Shown here: positions 52,768 through 61,145 of the stretch, piece after piece
How the letters are laid out: each line of letters starts with the position of its first letter
Position numbering within the stretch: the first letter of the stretch is position 1
DNA from: JABMMZ01 sp964505065
GTDB taxonomy: Bacteria > Bacteroidota > Bacteroidia > NS11-12g > UBA955
Reading direction: 5' to 3'
NCBI GenBank assembly: GCA_964505065.1
Contig: CAZDGF010000001.1
Span: forward strand, 47,139-111,138
Length of the DNA: 64,000 bases
Made by a program: the position numbers and the translations under genes
The notes under the pieces: model-generated
What the model was told of the DNA's origin: nothing
Databases searched by the model: none
Seen by the model: only the letters and a program-made list of their open reading frames with translations

Positions 52768-53862
52768 ATGAGCCAAGCCAACGCTACCATAAACGAAACA
52801 CAATTTGATGTGTTTGCAAAACTTGCCCGCTTCGACCACGAACAAGTTTTAATCTGTCAAGATAACCATACAGGGCTAAAAGCCATTATTGCTATACATA
52901 ATACCGTACTTGGTCCTGGATTAGGCGGCACCCGTATGTGGAAATATGCCACCGAGGCAGATGCCATAAACGATGCCTTGCGTTTAAGCCGTGGTATGAC
53001 ATATAAAGCAGCCATTAGCGGCTTAAATCTTGGTGGCGCAAAAGCCGTTATTATTGGCGACCCAGCCAAAGATAAATCGGAACACCTTATGCGTACTTTT
53101 GGTAGATATGTAGAAAATTTAGGCGGTAAATACATTACTGCCGAAGATGTGGGCACAACAACCAAAGATATGGAATATGTGGCTATGGAAACCGAGCATG
53201 TTGTAGGCTTACCAGAAATAATGGGTGGCGGTGGCGACCCAAGCCCTGTTACAGCATACGGTGTGTACATGGGTATTAAAGCAAGTGCTAAAAAAGCCTT
53301 TGGCAACGATAGCCTTGCAGGTAAAAAAATAGCCGTACAAGGTGTAGGTAAAGTAGGCTTACATTTGGTAGAATTGCTACACAAAGAAGGTGCTACAATA
53401 ATGGTAAATGATATTTTTGAAGCAGGTTTAAAAACAGCATCGAGCAAATATGGTGCTACCGTAGTAGAAGATATATTTAGCCAAGCAGTAGATATTTTTG
53501 CCCCTTGCGCATTGGGTGCAATTTTGAATACCGAAAATATTGGTAAATTAAAATGTCAGATTATAGCTGGAGCAGCAAACAATCAATTGGAAGATGATAC
53601 CATACATGGCGATATGATAAAAGCAAAAGGCATATACTATGCCCCCGATTTTTTAATCAATGCAGGCGGTTTAATCAATGTATACAGTGAGTATAATGGT
53701 TATGTTAGAGAGATAGCTATGGCTCAAACAGAAAATATATACAATACCGTTTTAAGCATTTACGATAAATCTGCCGAAGACAATATCAATACACAATTGG
53801 CAGCTATAAAATTAGCAGAAAAACGTGTACACGATAATATGGTATTAAAAAGTAGAATATAA
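52768..53862 (+). CDS. Leu/Phe/Val dehydrogenase
   Basis: 364 aa Glu/Leu/Phe/Val dehydrogenase family. Landmarks: TGLKAIIAIHNTVLGPGLGGTR, catalytic Lys in LNLGGAKAVIIGD with the Lys of GMTYKAAISGL, and NAD-binding GVGKVGLHLVELL. Oxidatively deaminates branched-chain amino acids to 2-oxoacids that prime the iso-branched fatty acids typical of Bacteroidota; leucine versus valine preference is not visible. The leader includes repeat B. Confidence 0.9.
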   Translation: MSQANATINETQFDVFAKLARFDHEQVLICQDNHTGLKAIIAIHNTVLGPGLGGTRMWKYATEADAINDALRLSRGMTYKAAISGLNLGGAKAVIIGDPAKDKSEHLMRTFGRYVENLGGKYITAEDVGTTTKDMEYVAMETEHVVGLPEIMGGGGDPSPVTAYGVYMGIKASAKKAFGNDSLAGKKIAVQGVGKVGLHLVELLHKEGATIMVNDIFEAGLKTASSKYGATVVEDIFSQAVDIFAPCALGAILNTENIGKLKCQIIAGAANNQLEDDTIHGDMIKAKGIYYAPDFLINAGGLINVYSEYNGYVREIAMAQTENIYNTVLSIYDKSAEDNINTQLAAIKLAEKRVHDNMVLKSRI

Positions 53863-53942
53863 TTGTATTTTTAAAGTTATTTATAAAATTTTGACTTAAA
53901 GAAGAGATTTTTAAAATTATATTTTGTTGAAAATAAATAAGT

Positions 53943-53975
53943 TATACTTTTAAAAATTTTTTTTTTAAAAGTATA
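53943..53975. terminator. Perfect inverted repeat, possible terminator
   Basis: TATACTTTTAAAAA (53943-53956) pairs fully with TTTTTAAAAGTATA (53962-53975) over a loop of five T. It lies between the dehydrogenase and the Omp28-like gene, both rightward. The stem is AT-only, so termination strength is doubtful; an operator is an alternative. Confidence 0.35.
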
Positions 53976-54017
53976 TTGATTTTTTAATTAATATTGAAAA
54001 TTATTATTTAAAAATAT

Positions 54018-54944
54018 ATGAAAAAAATTAAATTACTTACATTAGTATTTGCAACAGTAATACTATTAACTAACTGTAAAAAGAAGGAAACAGAACCAAC
54101 AGGAGCAGGTGAAACAGCATGGTTTGAACCCGAAAACAAACAACGCTCACTTTTATTAAACTATACTGCTACATGGTGTACATACTGCGGATCATGGGGT
54201 CATCCTACTTTTAAAGCAGCATTAAATGGTTTAAATGACAATGCTTTTGGTATAGCCATTCAAGCTTCAGGTAGTGATTTAATCGCTTATCAATATAAAC
54301 CTAACAATGATACTCCTTTTGTTTCAAGATTTTTATTTGATATGATTTCAAGCATTAACAATGTTAATGTTTCTGGTTATCCTACTTTAGCTGTAAATAA
54401 CAAAAGTGGCTATGGTGGTGGAGCTCAAAATTCTATGATAGCAGATGCAAATTCATACAATGCAAATGCCCCTATTGCTAATATTAATTTTGGTATAACT
54501 AAAACTGCTACTGGCTTTACGGCTAAAACCACAACTAAATTCTTCAAAGAAACATCTGGTGATTACTATATTAATATGTTTGTTACCGAAAATAAAATTA
54601 ACAATAAACAAAATGTTGGGGGCACTTATGTTGACCCTTATGAACATAACAATATACCAAGAGCTTATGCTATTTCGAATGCTAAAGAAGTTGGTGGACA
54701 ATTAAATGGTATGGATAAAACTTTTGGAAATGCTATTGCTACAGGTAGCATTGCCAGTGGTAAATTTATTAATACAGAATTATCATTTACAGCAGATAAT
54801 AAAAATACGATGCTAAATCCTGTGATTAAAAAATTTACCTGGAACAAGGATAACACAGAAAATTTATTTGTTACTGCCATAGTTTGGAAAAAAGAATCTA
54901 ATGGTAAATATACATTTATAAATGGCGTTAGAAAACCATTGTAA
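54018..54944 (+). CDS. Omp28-like lipoprotein with thioredoxin-type CxxC
   Basis: 308 aa. Signal peptide with lipobox ending LLTNC. The mature part starts with KKKETEPTG, then a thioredoxin-like segment ATWCTYCGSWGH in which CTYC is a CxxC, and a cis-Pro region in GYPTLAVNN. Bacteroidota Omp28-type proteins share this layout. The second half is beta-rich and may be an all-beta domain. A thiol-disulfide or heme/metal-binding role is possible. It ends with a very strong terminator. Confidence 0.75.
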   Translation: MKKIKLLTLVFATVILLTNCKKKETEPTGAGETAWFEPENKQRSLLLNYTATWCTYCGSWGHPTFKAALNGLNDNAFGIAIQASGSDLIAYQYKPNNDTPFVSRFLFDMISSINNVNVSGYPTLAVNNKSGYGGGAQNSMIADANSYNANAPIANINFGITKTATGFTAKTTTKFFKETSGDYYINMFVTENKINNKQNVGGTYVDPYEHNNIPRAYAISNAKEVGGQLNGMDKTFGNAIATGSIASGKFINTELSFTADNKNTMLNPVIKKFTWNKDNTENLFVTAIVWKKESNGKYTFINGVRKPL

Positions 54945-54970
54945 TTAGATTTAAAAATAATCATAAAAAA

Positions 54971-55007
54971 AGCCTTGTTCCGAAGTTTCGGAACAAGGCT
55001 TTTTTTT
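54971..55007 (+). terminator. Strong Rho-independent terminator
   Basis: A perfect 14-bp stem AGCCTTGTTCCGAA / TTCGGAACAAGGCT (54971-54984 with 54987-55000) with a two-base spacer and a run of seven T. The strongest hairpin in the window; it isolates the Omp28-like gene from purH. Confidence 0.92.
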
Positions 55008-55036
55008 GTGAACAATAAGTATAAAACATCTATCAT

Positions 55037-55044
55037 TAGTTTTG
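55037..55044 (+). promoter_or_regulatory. -7 box of purH
   Basis: TAGTTTTG, 26 nt upstream of the ATG at 55071 and just after the terminator. Confidence 0.45.
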
Positions 55045-55070
55045 TTAATTTGCACTTTCCAAAATTATAA

Positions 55071-56600
55071 ATGATACCAACCGCCAAAACCATTCAATCT
55101 GCCTTAATTTCTGTTTACTATAAAGATAATTTAGCCCCTATTGTAAAGCTTTTGCACCAACAAGGTGTTACACTATATTCTACAGGTGGCACATTGCAAT
55201 TTATTAAAGATTTGGGTATAGATGCCATAGCTGTTGAAAGTTTGACAGGTTTTCCTGAAATATTGGGCGGCAGAGTAAAAACCCTACACCCAACTATATT
55301 TGGTGGTATATTGGCAAGAAGAGAAAATGCACAAGACATTGAACAATTAATCACCCACCAAATTCCTACTATAGATTTGGTAATTGTAGATTTATACCCA
55401 TTTGAAGAAACCGTAAAAGCAACTACCAACGAAGCAGAAATAATTGAAAAAATAGATATTGGCGGCATTTCGCTTATTAGGGCAACAGCAAAAAACTACA
55501 ATGATACGCTTATTGTATCGAGCAGAAACCAATACGAAGCATTGTTTAATTTATTAACCCAAAATAATGGCACTACTACTTTAGCCCAAAGAAAAACCTT
55601 TGCTGCCCAAGCTTTTATGAACTCTTCGCATTATGATACTGCTATATTTAATTATTTTAATGCTACAGAAAATATCAATGTATTTAAACAAAGCGAGCTT
55701 ACGGCAAAAAGCCTTCGCTATGGCGAAAATCCCCATCAACAAGGTTGGTTTTATGGCAATTTAGATGAAGTATTTGAAACCTTAAACGGCAAAGAATTAT
55801 CGTATAATAATTTGGTAGATGTGGAGGCATCTTTGCAGCTAATAGCCGAATTTACAGAGCCTACATTTGCCATTATAAAACATACCAATGCTTGCGGGCT
55901 TGCTAGTAGAGACACATTAGCAGAAGCCTACAATGCCGCCTTTGCTTGCGATACTATTTCTGCATTTGGCGGTGTATTGGCTTGCAATAGAACGGTAGAT
56001 GAAGCCACTGCCTCTGCTATGAATAGCTTATTTTTTGAAGTAATTAGCGCTCCCAATTATACCCCAGAGGCTTTAGAGATATTGAAACAAAAAAAGAATA
56101 GAATTATTTTAAAAATAATTTCAAACCCGAACAATAAAATTATTTTTAAAACCTTATTAAATGGTGTATTAGCCCAACAGGCAGATTGGAGTACAGAAAA
56201 AGCAAATGATTTTAAAGTGGTAACAACTACAATGCCTACTGCACAAGAAACCTCCGATTTAGAATTTGCCATTAAAGCTGTAAAACATTTAAAATCTAAC
56301 GGTATTACTTTAATAAAAAATAAACAGCTATTAGGTATGGGCTGTGGGCAAACAAGCAGAGTAGATGCCCTTGAATTTGCCATAAAAAAAGCCAAAACAT
56401 TTGGTTTTAATTTGCAAGGTGCTGTTATGGCTTCGGAAGCCTTTTTTCCTTTTCCAGATTGTGTAGCCCTTGCCCACCAAGCAGGTATAAAAGCCATAGC
56501 CCAACCAGGAGGTAGTATAAAAGACCAAGACAGTATAGATGCAGCCAATGCCAACCAACAAGCAATGGTGCTTACAGGTATTAGGCATTTTAAACATTAA
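55071..56600 (+). CDS. purH: Bifunctional AICAR formyltransferase / IMP cyclohydrolase
   Basis: 509 aa, standard PurH. N-terminal IMP cyclohydrolase with STGGTLQFIKDLGI and GGRVKTLHP; then the AICAR formyltransferase with KHTNACGLASRDTLAEAY (the KHxNxCG site) and SRVDALEFAIKKA. It performs the last two steps of purine synthesis; purN is at 4.7 kb. The hydrolase gene follows 13 nt after its stop. Confidence 0.95.
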   Translation: MIPTAKTIQSALISVYYKDNLAPIVKLLHQQGVTLYSTGGTLQFIKDLGIDAIAVESLTGFPEILGGRVKTLHPTIFGGILARRENAQDIEQLITHQIPTIDLVIVDLYPFEETVKATTNEAEIIEKIDIGGISLIRATAKNYNDTLIVSSRNQYEALFNLLTQNNGTTTLAQRKTFAAQAFMNSSHYDTAIFNYFNATENINVFKQSELTAKSLRYGENPHQQGWFYGNLDEVFETLNGKELSYNNLVDVEASLQLIAEFTEPTFAIIKHTNACGLASRDTLAEAYNAAFACDTISAFGGVLACNRTVDEATASAMNSLFFEVISAPNYTPEALEILKQKKNRIILKIISNPNNKIIFKTLLNGVLAQQADWSTEKANDFKVVTTTMPTAQETSDLEFAIKAVKHLKSNGITLIKNKQLLGMGCGQTSRVDALEFAIKKAKTFGFNLQGAVMASEAFFPFPDCVALAHQAGIKAIAQPGGSIKDQDSIDAANANQQAMVLTGIRHFKH

Positions 56601-56613
56601 TTTTTTTATAAAT

Positions 56614-57279
56614 ATGAATCTACTATTTTTACATGGCGCATTGGGCAGTAAGGCTCAATGGCAAAATATTACGCAACTTTTACCTCAAAATATTGCTATT
56701 CATTCAATTAATTTTCCGCAACATGGCGAAAATACAGATAGTTTAAATGAATTAACAATTGAAAGTTTAGCCAATTATGTAGATACTTATATTCAGAAAA
56801 ACGGTTTAGAAAATTGTGTTTTAATTGGCTATAGTTTGGGCGGCTATGTGGCTTTATGGTTAGCAGCAAAGCAACCAAAATATTTACAAAAAGTAATTAC
56901 ATTGGCTACAAAATTTACTTGGAAAAATGATATAATTGCCCAAGAAAATACTAAATTAACAATTGAAAATTTGCAGCCAATAATAGAAAAACTTAAAACA
57001 GAACATAGCAAAAACTTTGACAATTTAATAACTAATACCCATCAAATTATCAGTTCTATAGCGCAATATAATTTAAACAAAACAGTATTGGCAAATATTG
57101 TAGTACCTGTAGTACTTTTAATTGGCGAAAACGACAAAATGGTAAGTTTGCAAGAAACCAATGAATATGGAAGCTTTATTCAAAATAATAAAGTAATGGT
57201 TTTACCGCTTCAACCACATATTATTCAAAAAATGGATACAACTTTATTGCGTAATCAAATACTGAATTTAATTGCTTAA
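56614..57279 (+). CDS. Alpha/beta hydrolase
   Basis: 221 aa. Oxyanion region FLHGALGSK, nucleophile elbow GYSLGGYVAL (Ser), acid near LIGENDKMV and a His near QPHIIQ. The ATG at 56614 is preferred; a longer frame from 56539 is sequence inside purH. Substrate unknown. It is 13 nt behind purH and probably cotranscribed. Ends with a hairpin at 57271-57299. Confidence 0.78.
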   Translation: MNLLFLHGALGSKAQWQNITQLLPQNIAIHSINFPQHGENTDSLNELTIESLANYVDTYIQKNGLENCVLIGYSLGGYVALWLAAKQPKYLQKVITLATKFTWKNDIIAQENTKLTIENLQPIIEKLKTEHSKNFDNLITNTHQIISSIAQYNLNKTVLANIVVPVVLLIGENDKMVSLQETNEYGSFIQNNKVMVLPLQPHIIQKMDTTLLRNQILNLIA

Positions 57280-57299
57280 TTTTTAATTAATTAAGCAAT
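57271..57299. terminator. Hairpin between convergent genes
   Basis: ATTGCTTAATT (57271-57281) pairs with AATTAAGCAAT (57289-57299), 7-nt loop, overlapping the hydrolase stop. A T run lies on the minus side before the stem rather than after it, so terminator activity is uncertain. Confidence 0.35.
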
Positions 57300-57307
57300 A
57301 AAAAAAT

Positions 57308-58114
57308 CTACCATCTATAAGCCAAGCCCAAAGTAGGCTTACCTAATACCTTGCTTGAGGCAAAATATAAATGTCGTTTTTTTTGCATTGCCAATGGTTT
57401 ATCAATGTTAAATTTATAAAAATGTGCATCTACACTGGCATCTACAATATTTAACAAATAAATGGCTGCAAAAGCTATAATACTATAATCTCTATAGGTG
57501 CGGTATAAATTTCTATCTGATGTTAGAATATCAATTGAAATTGCAGCAAATTCTGTTTTTGGAAATGTTGTGGAGTCATTATCTAACCTTGCAATTAAGG
57601 CATCTTGTCTGCATCTCATTTGCTTTCTATTTTCTAAAATATAATAACCAGAAACCCCTAATCCAGCAAATACTATTGGTATTTTCCAATATTTACGGTT
57701 GTAGGCTTGTCCTAATCCTGGCAAAAGGGCGCTGTATATACTGGCTCGTTTTGGGGAGTGTTTTGCAAAGGTGTCTTTTTGAAGCCTCTCCCTAAATCCC
57801 TCTCTAATTGCCTCATCCGCCCTTTGGGCACCTTCTCCAAAGGAGAAGGACAATGGCAGATTATTTATTGAGGGGGACTTTTGACTTTGACTAAAGTTTG
57901 TGGTATGTTCTTTTTGCCTCACCCCTAAATCCCCTCTCCACTGGAGAGGGGACTTTGAGCCATTGTTGGTGTTATCACCAACAATATGCAAACAAACTTC
58001 TCTTTTGTTGGCTTCTGCTTGATTGGTTTTCAGACCAACCAAAGGTGTAGCAATAGTTTGAGCAGCTAAATTAAAAGCTGCAAATAAAGTTAATATAGAA
58101 ACTATTCGAATCAT
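57308..58114 (-). CDS. DUF5683 protein with in-frame repeat insertion
   Basis: 268 aa. The conserved DUF5683 core starts near residue 118 with KRASIYSALLPGLGQAYNRKYWKIP, with membrane segments in FAGLGVSGYYILE and YSIIAFAAIYLLNI. The N-terminal region, residues about 20-112, does not look like a domain: it consists of in-frame translation of palindromic repeats (for example SPLQWRGDLGV and LSFSFGEGAQRAD, see the repeat entry). The signal peptide before it is intact. It follows parB with no gap and is translated from the parAB message. A role linked to chromosome partitioning or envelope is unknown. Confidence 0.8.
   Translation of the reverse strand: MIRIVSILTLFAAFNLAAQTIATPLVGLKTNQAEANKREVCLHIVGDNTNNGSKSPLQWRGDLGVRQKEHTTNFSQSQKSPSINNLPLSFSFGEGAQRADEAIREGFRERLQKDTFAKHSPKRASIYSALLPGLGQAYNRKYWKIPIVFAGLGVSGYYILENRKQMRCRQDALIARLDNDSTTFPKTEFAAISIDILTSDRNLYRTYRDYSIIAFAAIYLLNIVDASVDAHFYKFNIDKPLAMQKKRHLYFASSKVLGKPTLGLAYRW
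57790..58038. repeat. Cluster of palindromic repeats inside the DUF5683 gene
   Basis: Four palindromes lie in frame: CCTTCTCC/GGAGAAGG (57831-57849), CCCCTCTCC/GGAGAGGGG (57931-57951), ATTGTTGGTG/CACCAACAAT (57962-57985) and a weaker TTGGT/ACCAA (58023-58038). Direct repeats CCCTAAATCCCTCTC and CCCCTAAATCCCCTCTCC (about 57790 and 57922) flank them. They are of the kind usually found between genes in this phylum. Confidence 0.65.
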
Positions 58115-59020
58115 TTATTGACCTAATGCATTCAAAATGCGTTCCAATTCTTCATTGTTTTTATACGAAATTACAATTTCGCCTTTTGCGCCCTTGCTTT
58201 TTATAGTGGTATTGGTATTTAGCAATGCAGAAAGTTTTTCTATTTTAAGTTTCAAAGCATCGTTTATTTCTGCTTTGGCTACGCTTATTTTTTCGGTAGT
58301 TGAGCCGCTTTGTTTTTCGGCTTTTGCTTGTTTTACAATTTCTTCGCTTGCTCGAACGCTTAAGCTGTCTTGCTCTATGCGTTTAAACAATACAATTTGT
58401 TCATCCGCATCTTCCACACTTAATATTACTTTAGCATGCCCCATAGTTAGTTTATGTGTTTGCAAGGCTAATTGAACTTCTTCAGGCAGTTTTAATAAAC
58501 GCAAATAATTACTAACTGTACTGCGGTCTTTTCCAACACGTTCGCCCAGTTCTTCTTGTTTTAAGCTACATTCTTCCAATAATCTTTTGTAACTTAAAGA
58601 CACCTCAATAGGATTCAAATTTTCTCTTTGAATATTTTCTATCAATGCCATTTCAAGCATTTCTTGGTCGTTGGCTATGCGCACATAAGCAGGTATGCGT
58701 TCCAGTCCTGCTAATATACTTGCTCTTGTTCTACGTTCTCCACTAATTAGTTGGTACTTATCGTAGCCCATTTTACGCACAGTTACAGGCTGTATAAGGC
58801 CATGTATTTTTATAGATTCAGCAAGCTCTTCTAATGCTTTTTGTTCAAACTCCGTTCTTGGTTGAAAGGGATTAGCCTCTATTTGGCTAATTTCTATAGT
58901 TGCTATATTATTTGTACCAGAGTATTCTGCACTTAATGTAATATCTGTTTCTGCATTTTGAAGCAATGCTGATAGGCCTCTGCCTAATCCTCCTTTTTTT
59001 AATTTATTTACTGTTGTCAT
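58115..59020 (-). CDS. parB: Chromosome-partitioning protein ParB
   Basis: 301 aa from ATG at 59020. Typical N-terminal segment NKLKKGGLGRGLSALL, CTPase/ParB box with GERRTRASILAG, helix-turn-helix region with HKLTMGHAKVILS, C-terminal dimer domain. Binds parS and spreads using CTP. A longer TTG frame to 59038 adds residues unlike the family. It follows parA after 178 bp of repeat-like sequence and precedes DUF5683 directly. No parS consensus was found in the window. Confidence 0.93.
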   Translation of the reverse strand: MTTVNKLKKGGLGRGLSALLQNAETDITLSAEYSGTNNIATIEISQIEANPFQPRTEFEQKALEELAESIKIHGLIQPVTVRKMGYDKYQLISGERRTRASILAGLERIPAYVRIANDQEMLEMALIENIQRENLNPIEVSLSYKRLLEECSLKQEELGERVGKDRSTVSNYLRLLKLPEEVQLALQTHKLTMGHAKVILSVEDADEQIVLFKRIEQDSLSVRASEEIVKQAKAEKQSGSTTEKISVAKAEINDALKLKIEKLSALLNTNTTIKSKGAKGEIVISYKNNEELERILNALGQ

Positions 59021-59198
59021 ACATTTTATTTCACGCAAAGGCGCAAAGTTTGTTATTTTTGATTTGTGGTTTTAGATTTTTGATTTTGTTGTTAACTGTT
59101 TGTATAATAATTGACTACTGCCTATTGAAGATTTGCTAACTTCCCTTTTTTGCCAATTGCTAATTTAATATTTGCCAACTATTTTCTTGCCAACTTAA

Positions 59199-60002
59199 TT
59201 ATTCATTAATTATGGCTTCTTTACCCACACCCTTTGTTAAGCCATTGCGTTGCAATACTTCTCTTGCAAGGTTTAAATAAGTAGTACTGCCTTTACTTGC
59301 CACATCGTGTATTACCACAGGTAAACCAAAACTTGGGGCTTCGCTCAATTTGGTATTTCTTGGAATAATGGTATCAAATACTATGTTTTGAAAATGCATT
59401 TTTACATCTTCTACCACATGATTGCTCAAGCGCAAACGGCTATCGTACATGGTTAGCAATATACCTTCAATATTTAAGTTTTTATTCAATTCTTTTTGTA
59501 CAATACGAATTGTGTTTAACAATTTGCCCAAACCCTCTAATGCAAAGTATTCACACTGAACAGGAATTATTACGCTATCTGCTGCCGATAAGGAATTGGT
59601 AGTTATTAAACCCAAACTTGGCAAACAATCTATAATGATAAAATCGTATTCTTTTTTAAGCGGTTCAAATACTTTGCGCAACACTTTTTCACGGCTTGGC
59701 AAATCTACCATTTCCAATTCAGCACCTACAAGATTGATATTTGAAGGCAATAAATCTAAAAACTTAATATCTGTTTTAAGAATAACATCTTTGGCAGGCA
59801 TTTCATTGATTAAACATTCGTATAAGCCTACTTTTACATTCTGTGGGTCGAAACCAATACCGGAGGTAGAGTTAGATTGAGGGTCGGCATCTACAAGTAA
59901 TGTTTTGTATTCTAATACTGCCAAACTTGCTGCCAAGTTTATAGCCGTAGTAGTTTTGCCTACGCCTCCTTTTTGATTTGCTATCGCAATTATTTTTCCC
60001 AT
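59199..60002 (-). CDS. parA: Chromosome-partitioning ATPase ParA (Soj)
   Basis: 267 aa. Deviant Walker A KGGVGKTTTAINLA at the N terminus, LLVDADPQSN, and DFIIIDCLPSLGLIT. No N-terminal DNA-binding extension, so chromosomal Soj type. ParA moves ParB-bound origins. UPF0173 gene lies 9 bp upstream on the same strand, parB 178 bp downstream; the gap contains ACGCAAAG repeat and low-complexity sequence. Confidence 0.95.
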   Translation of the reverse strand: MGKIIAIANQKGGVGKTTTAINLAASLAVLEYKTLLVDADPQSNSTSGIGFDPQNVKVGLYECLINEMPAKDVILKTDIKFLDLLPSNINLVGAELEMVDLPSREKVLRKVFEPLKKEYDFIIIDCLPSLGLITTNSLSAADSVIIPVQCEYFALEGLGKLLNTIRIVQKELNKNLNIEGILLTMYDSRLRLSNHVVEDVKMHFQNIVFDTIIPRNTKLSEAPSFGLPVVIHDVASKGSTTYLNLAREVLQRNGLTKGVGKEAIINE

Positions 60003-60011
60003 TTATTTTTT

Positions 60012-60692
60012 TTAAAATTCTAAAGTTTGTTCTATGTTCATCAACGTTAATATTTTGCCCGCATTGTTAAAAAGCTTAATAGCTTCTTCGTGGTTTATTT
60101 TTATAAAACCAAAAGTATCGTAGTGCATACCAATTATGTGGTTGCATTTTATAAAATTGCTTGCAGTTACAGCATCGGCAACATCCATTGTAAAATTATT
60201 GCCAAGCGGCAAAAATGCAAAATCTAAACTATGACGTTGTGGTATCAATTGCATATCCATTGTAAGTGCGGTATCGCCACTGTAATAAAAATGTTTTTCT
60301 TCGGTATTAAAAACAAAGCCAGCTGCTTGTCCGCCATAGCTACCATCGGGCATTGAGCTGGAGTGCGATGCTTTTACCATTTGCACTTTACCAAATTCAA
60401 AATTCCAAAAACCACCAATATTCATTCTGTGGGTAATGTTATAGCCTTGTTTTTCTACCCATTCTATTATTTCCCAATTGGCTACAATTAGGGCATTGCT
60501 TGTTTTGGCTATTTCTATGGCATCTAATATATGGTCGAAATGCCCATGGCTAATAAAAATAAAATTCGGTTTTATGGTTGTAATATCTACATTTTGAGCC
60601 ATTTCGTTGGCTTTTATATAGGGGTCGAACAATATAGAATACTTATCTATTTGAACACTAAAACAAGAATGACCATAATATTTTACTTGCAT
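60012..60692 (-). CDS. UPF0173 metal-dependent hydrolase
   Basis: 226 aa metallo-beta-lactamase fold. Metal ligands: HxHxDH in ISHGHFDHILD, an early His in YGHSCFS, and a later His/Asp in KASHSS and SGDTALTMD. Substrate unknown; the fold covers many thioester and phosphodiester hydrolases. It is 9 bp before parA. A -7 box lies about 24 nt upstream of the ATG. Confidence 0.88.
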   Translation of the reverse strand: MQVKYYGHSCFSVQIDKYSILFDPYIKANEMAQNVDITTIKPNFIFISHGHFDHILDAIEIAKTSNALIVANWEIIEWVEKQGYNITHRMNIGGFWNFEFGKVQMVKASHSSSMPDGSYGGQAAGFVFNTEEKHFYYSGDTALTMDMQLIPQRHSLDFAFLPLGNNFTMDVADAVTASNFIKCNHIIGMHYDTFGFIKINHEEAIKLFNNAGKILTLMNIEQTLEF

Positions 60693-60715
60693 GAAATTTT
60701 AACAATAAGAAAGTT

Positions 60716-60723
60716 CAAAAATA
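60716..60723 (-). promoter_or_regulatory. -7 box of the UPF0173-parA transcript
   Basis: Minus strand TATTTTTG, 23 nt upstream of the ATG at 60692. Confidence 0.45.
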
Positions 60724-60880
60724 AGATTTAAGGACTTAGTATTTTTTAAAAATAGGGCATACTTTTCCCCAAATGGGTATAGCTAAATGGTTGTAAAATT
60801 GTGGATAAAATTAAAATAAAGTGAGTTGGCATTGAAGCTTTCAATTTACAACATATTTAAAAATTAATAGTTTAAGGCTA

Positions 60881-61060
60881 TTTTTTAGTTTTTACTTTTT
60901 GCTTGCCCAAAAAGTAAAGCAAAAAAGGCCCCACGAAATCCAAATTTTAATTTTGTTGCGTATTAATTCAAAAGGTAGTTGGCTAAAATTAAAATTTTGC
61001 ACATTTCGTGGACCCAGCCGCACCCTTTGCTACAAATAATTAGATGATTTAATTTGTTTT
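60881..61060 (+). repeat. Dispersed structured repeat A, copy 2
   Basis: Matches 1637-1820 in the same orientation. The hairpin ACTTTTTG/CAAAAAGT is kept, as are CCACGAAAT (60931-60939) with ATTTCGTGG (61003-61011) and AAATTTTAATTTT (60942-60954) with AAAATTAAAATTT (60984-60996). The loop is the most diverged part. It fills much of the 453-bp gap before the methyltransferase-like gene, with no gene in it. Confidence 0.75.
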
Positions 61061-61126
61061 TTTCTGAACACTTTTAAAATTAATAGGATAATTTATAACA
61101 AAATAAATTTTATAACTTTAAATCTA

Positions 61127-61134
61127 TACTTTTG
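61127..61134 (+). promoter_or_regulatory. -7 box of the FkbM-like gene
   Basis: TACTTTTG, 11 nt before the ATG at 61146. Confidence 0.5.
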
Positions 61135-61145
61135 AAAAGTAAATA

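Noticed and set aside
52857..53447. A 196-codon minus-strand frame inside the amino-acid dehydrogenase gene
   Set aside because: Overlaps a well-conserved gene completely and reads as its antisense.
56057..56554. A 165-codon minus-strand frame inside purH
   Set aside because: Antisense of a conserved enzyme; no features of its own.
58115..60002. parS site near parAB
   Set aside because: No close match to a TGTTTCACGTGAAACA-like palindrome was found here or in the intergenic regions; it may lie outside the window.
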